From NCBI GenBank assembly GCA_044339595.1, contig JBIIVF010000045.1, positions 1 to 16,179 on the forward strand: a stretch of DNA of 16,179 nt, given 5' to 3'. The position numbers and the translations under genes are program-made. Positions 15,234-16,179 of this stretch are shown here, piece by piece. Position 1 is the first letter of the stretch, and each line of letters starts with the position of its first letter. The notes beneath the pieces were generated by a model. That model had not been told where the DNA came from. It saw nothing but the letters and a program-made list of their open reading frames with translations, and did not search any database. Source of the DNA: CAZTGZ01 sp044339595. Lineage in GTDB: Bacteria; Bacteroidota; Bacteroidia; NS11-12g; UBA9320.

Positions 15234-15478
15234 GCATTGACAAAACTAAAGTATTTTTCACAACCAAATCCATGAAAATGACCCCTAGGTAAAATTAACC
15301 CAAATTACACGAGAGAATTTCAGGAACAAAGTATAACAAGTTAGTTGGGCTTAACAACGTCAGGAGTAATGAAAGAAAACAAATCATGTAATCGCAAAAA
15401 AAATCGTTCAGCCCTCCCAAATGATGGACATAATCCAATTGCTTGAATTTGTCTTGCTTATTTTCAACAATCTGCGCT
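15234..15478. other. AT-rich spacer between M28 peptidase and GH3 genes
   Basis: Apart from the GH3 promoter at its left end, I see no gene, RNA structure or repeat in these 245 bases. No strong terminator for the peptidase gene is visible; an A8 run near 15397-15404 reads as T8 on the peptidase strand but lacks a convincing stem in front of it. Confidence 0.4.
15241..15268 (-). promoter_or_regulatory. Promoter of the GH3-family gene
   Basis: On the minus strand TAGTTTTG (15241-15248) is a perfect TAnnTTTG box, ending 7 bases before the ATG at 15233. TTTG at 15265-15268 lies 16 bases upstream, close to the usual -33 spacing. Confidence 0.5.
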
Positions 15479-16179
15479 TCACATCAACCGAATTGCAAAA
15501 TTTTTGATCAACAAAAATGACTGGTCATAATAAGATGAGAGCCTCAGGTTTTTGGCGCTATCTTCAATATCGTGATAATGCCGATAGGCACCCATCAGGT
15601 AAAAGAAAAATCCCCTTACCCCCGCCTCGGTAAAGAAGTAATGATCGCTGTTGGCTGCTTTTCCTCTTTCCTTCACGGTCGGTAAATACATTCCCTTTTC
15701 GTTGGTTTGTTTCAACAACTCAAACTCCTCTTTGAATACGGATCCATTCACCGCCATGATGCCTTCATCACCGCTGCCCATCAAATCCATATTGATGAGA
15801 AAACGAATTTTATTCAATGGCAACAAAGTAGATGCCTTTTTCACCCAATGATACGAACCTACCAAACCGGCCTCTTCGCCGCCAAAGGCTATAAACGCAA
15901 CCGAATATGTCGGAGGATTTGCCGCAAATTCTGAGGCCATATCGAGCATCATGGCAATACCACTGGCATTGTCGTTGGCTCCGGGAATAAACACTTTATC
16001 ACCCATGCCACCCAAATGATCATAATGTGCTGTAAATACCACAAAAGAATCAGGATGCAAGGTCCCGGGAATAAAAGCCGCTACATTCCTTGATACATAA
16101 TCCCTTTTAAATTCATTTTGAATGGAAATTTGCAGCATTTCACCCTTGTTCAACCTGCCCGGTAACACCTGCACTCCCT
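15479..16179 (-). CDS. M28-family zinc metallopeptidase, 3' part (5' end outside the window)
   Basis: Only the last 230 or so residues are present; the frame is open to the window edge, and the GTG at 16174 is internal, not a start. The M28 catalytic domain is complete enough to judge. Counting from that Val, the zinc ligands and catalytic residues are His50 (FTAHYDHLGG), bridging Asp68 (GANDNASG), catalytic Glu100 and ligand Glu101 (AFGGEEAGLVGS), Asp130 (NMDLMG) and His201 (YRHYHDIEDS). All five ligands are kept, so an active di-zinc aminopeptidase-like enzyme is expected. In Bacteroidota such proteins are mostly exported and have a signal peptide and often a PA domain in the missing N-terminal part. 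The substrate is not known. There is no obvious operon partner in the visible part. Confidence 0.92.
   Translation of the reverse strand, partial: GVQVLPGRLNKGEMLQISIQNEFKRDYVSRNVAAFIPGTLHPDSFVVFTAHYDHLGGMGDKVFIPGANDNASGIAMMLDMASEFAANPPTYSVAFIAFGGEEAGLVGSYHWVKKASTLLPLNKIRFLINMDLMGSGDEGIMAVNGSVFKEEFELLKQTNEKGMYLPTVKERGKAANSDHYFFTEAGVRGFFFYLMGAYRHYHDIEDSAKNLRLSSYYDQSFLLIKNFAIRLM

Noticed and set aside
16172..16174. GTG as the start of the M28 peptidase
   Set aside because: The frame continues to the window edge without a stop, and the 231 residues lack the signal peptide and N-terminal region expected of the family, so the gene simply runs off the window.

Overview
The window comes from a Bacteroidota (Bacteroidetes) chromosome. 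Several things point there. TAnnTTTG-type -7 promoter boxes, typical of this phylum, lie just upstream of at least five start codons, and Shine-Dalgarno sequences are generally absent. The gene set also fits: an ExbB / small membrane protein / ExbD / ExbD cluster, a bacterial GH3-type amido synthetase, and a MetG with a C-terminal tRNA-binding domain and a KISTS-type loop. Genus cannot be assigned from what is visible. Base composition and codon use look even throughout, and I see no insertion sequence, phage gene, CRISPR array, tRNA or rRNA.

Layout. 1-1123: prfA (release factor 1) with its own promoter. 1383-2129: a secreted outer-membrane beta-barrel protein of unknown role. 2130-2277: a spacer with a degenerate REP-like repeat. 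2278-4020 (minus): an MsbA-like ABC exporter half-transporter. 4197-5129: an EamA/DMT-family transporter, followed after 12 bases by metG (5142-7163), whose promoter box sits in that gap. 7175-7225: a striking triple palindrome. 7420-8823: a DUF2079-like multi-spanning membrane protein, probably starting at TTG, whose 3' end overlaps that of radA (8812-10170, minus). 10355-12597: a four-gene proton-channel operon (ExbB, a 133-residue membrane protein, two ExbDs) closed by a clear intrinsic terminator. 12717-13694: a long-chain polyprenyl diphosphate synthase, convergent with a GH3-family adenylate-forming enzyme (13704-15233, minus). 15479-16179 (minus): the 3' part of an M28 metallopeptidase that runs off the window.

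Functionally this is mostly core housekeeping (translation termination, Met-tRNA charging, DNA repair, isoprenoid quinone side chain) interleaved with envelope functions (energy transduction to the outer membrane, export, beta-barrel). Apart from the proton-channel operon, neighbouring genes do not appear to form one pathway. I do not see convincing evidence for a new multi-gene system. The least explained items are the 133-residue protein inside the Exb operon, the substrate of the GH3 enzyme, the DUF2079 protein, the triple palindrome, and promoter boxes so close to start codons that leaderless or near-leaderless mRNAs are predicted.
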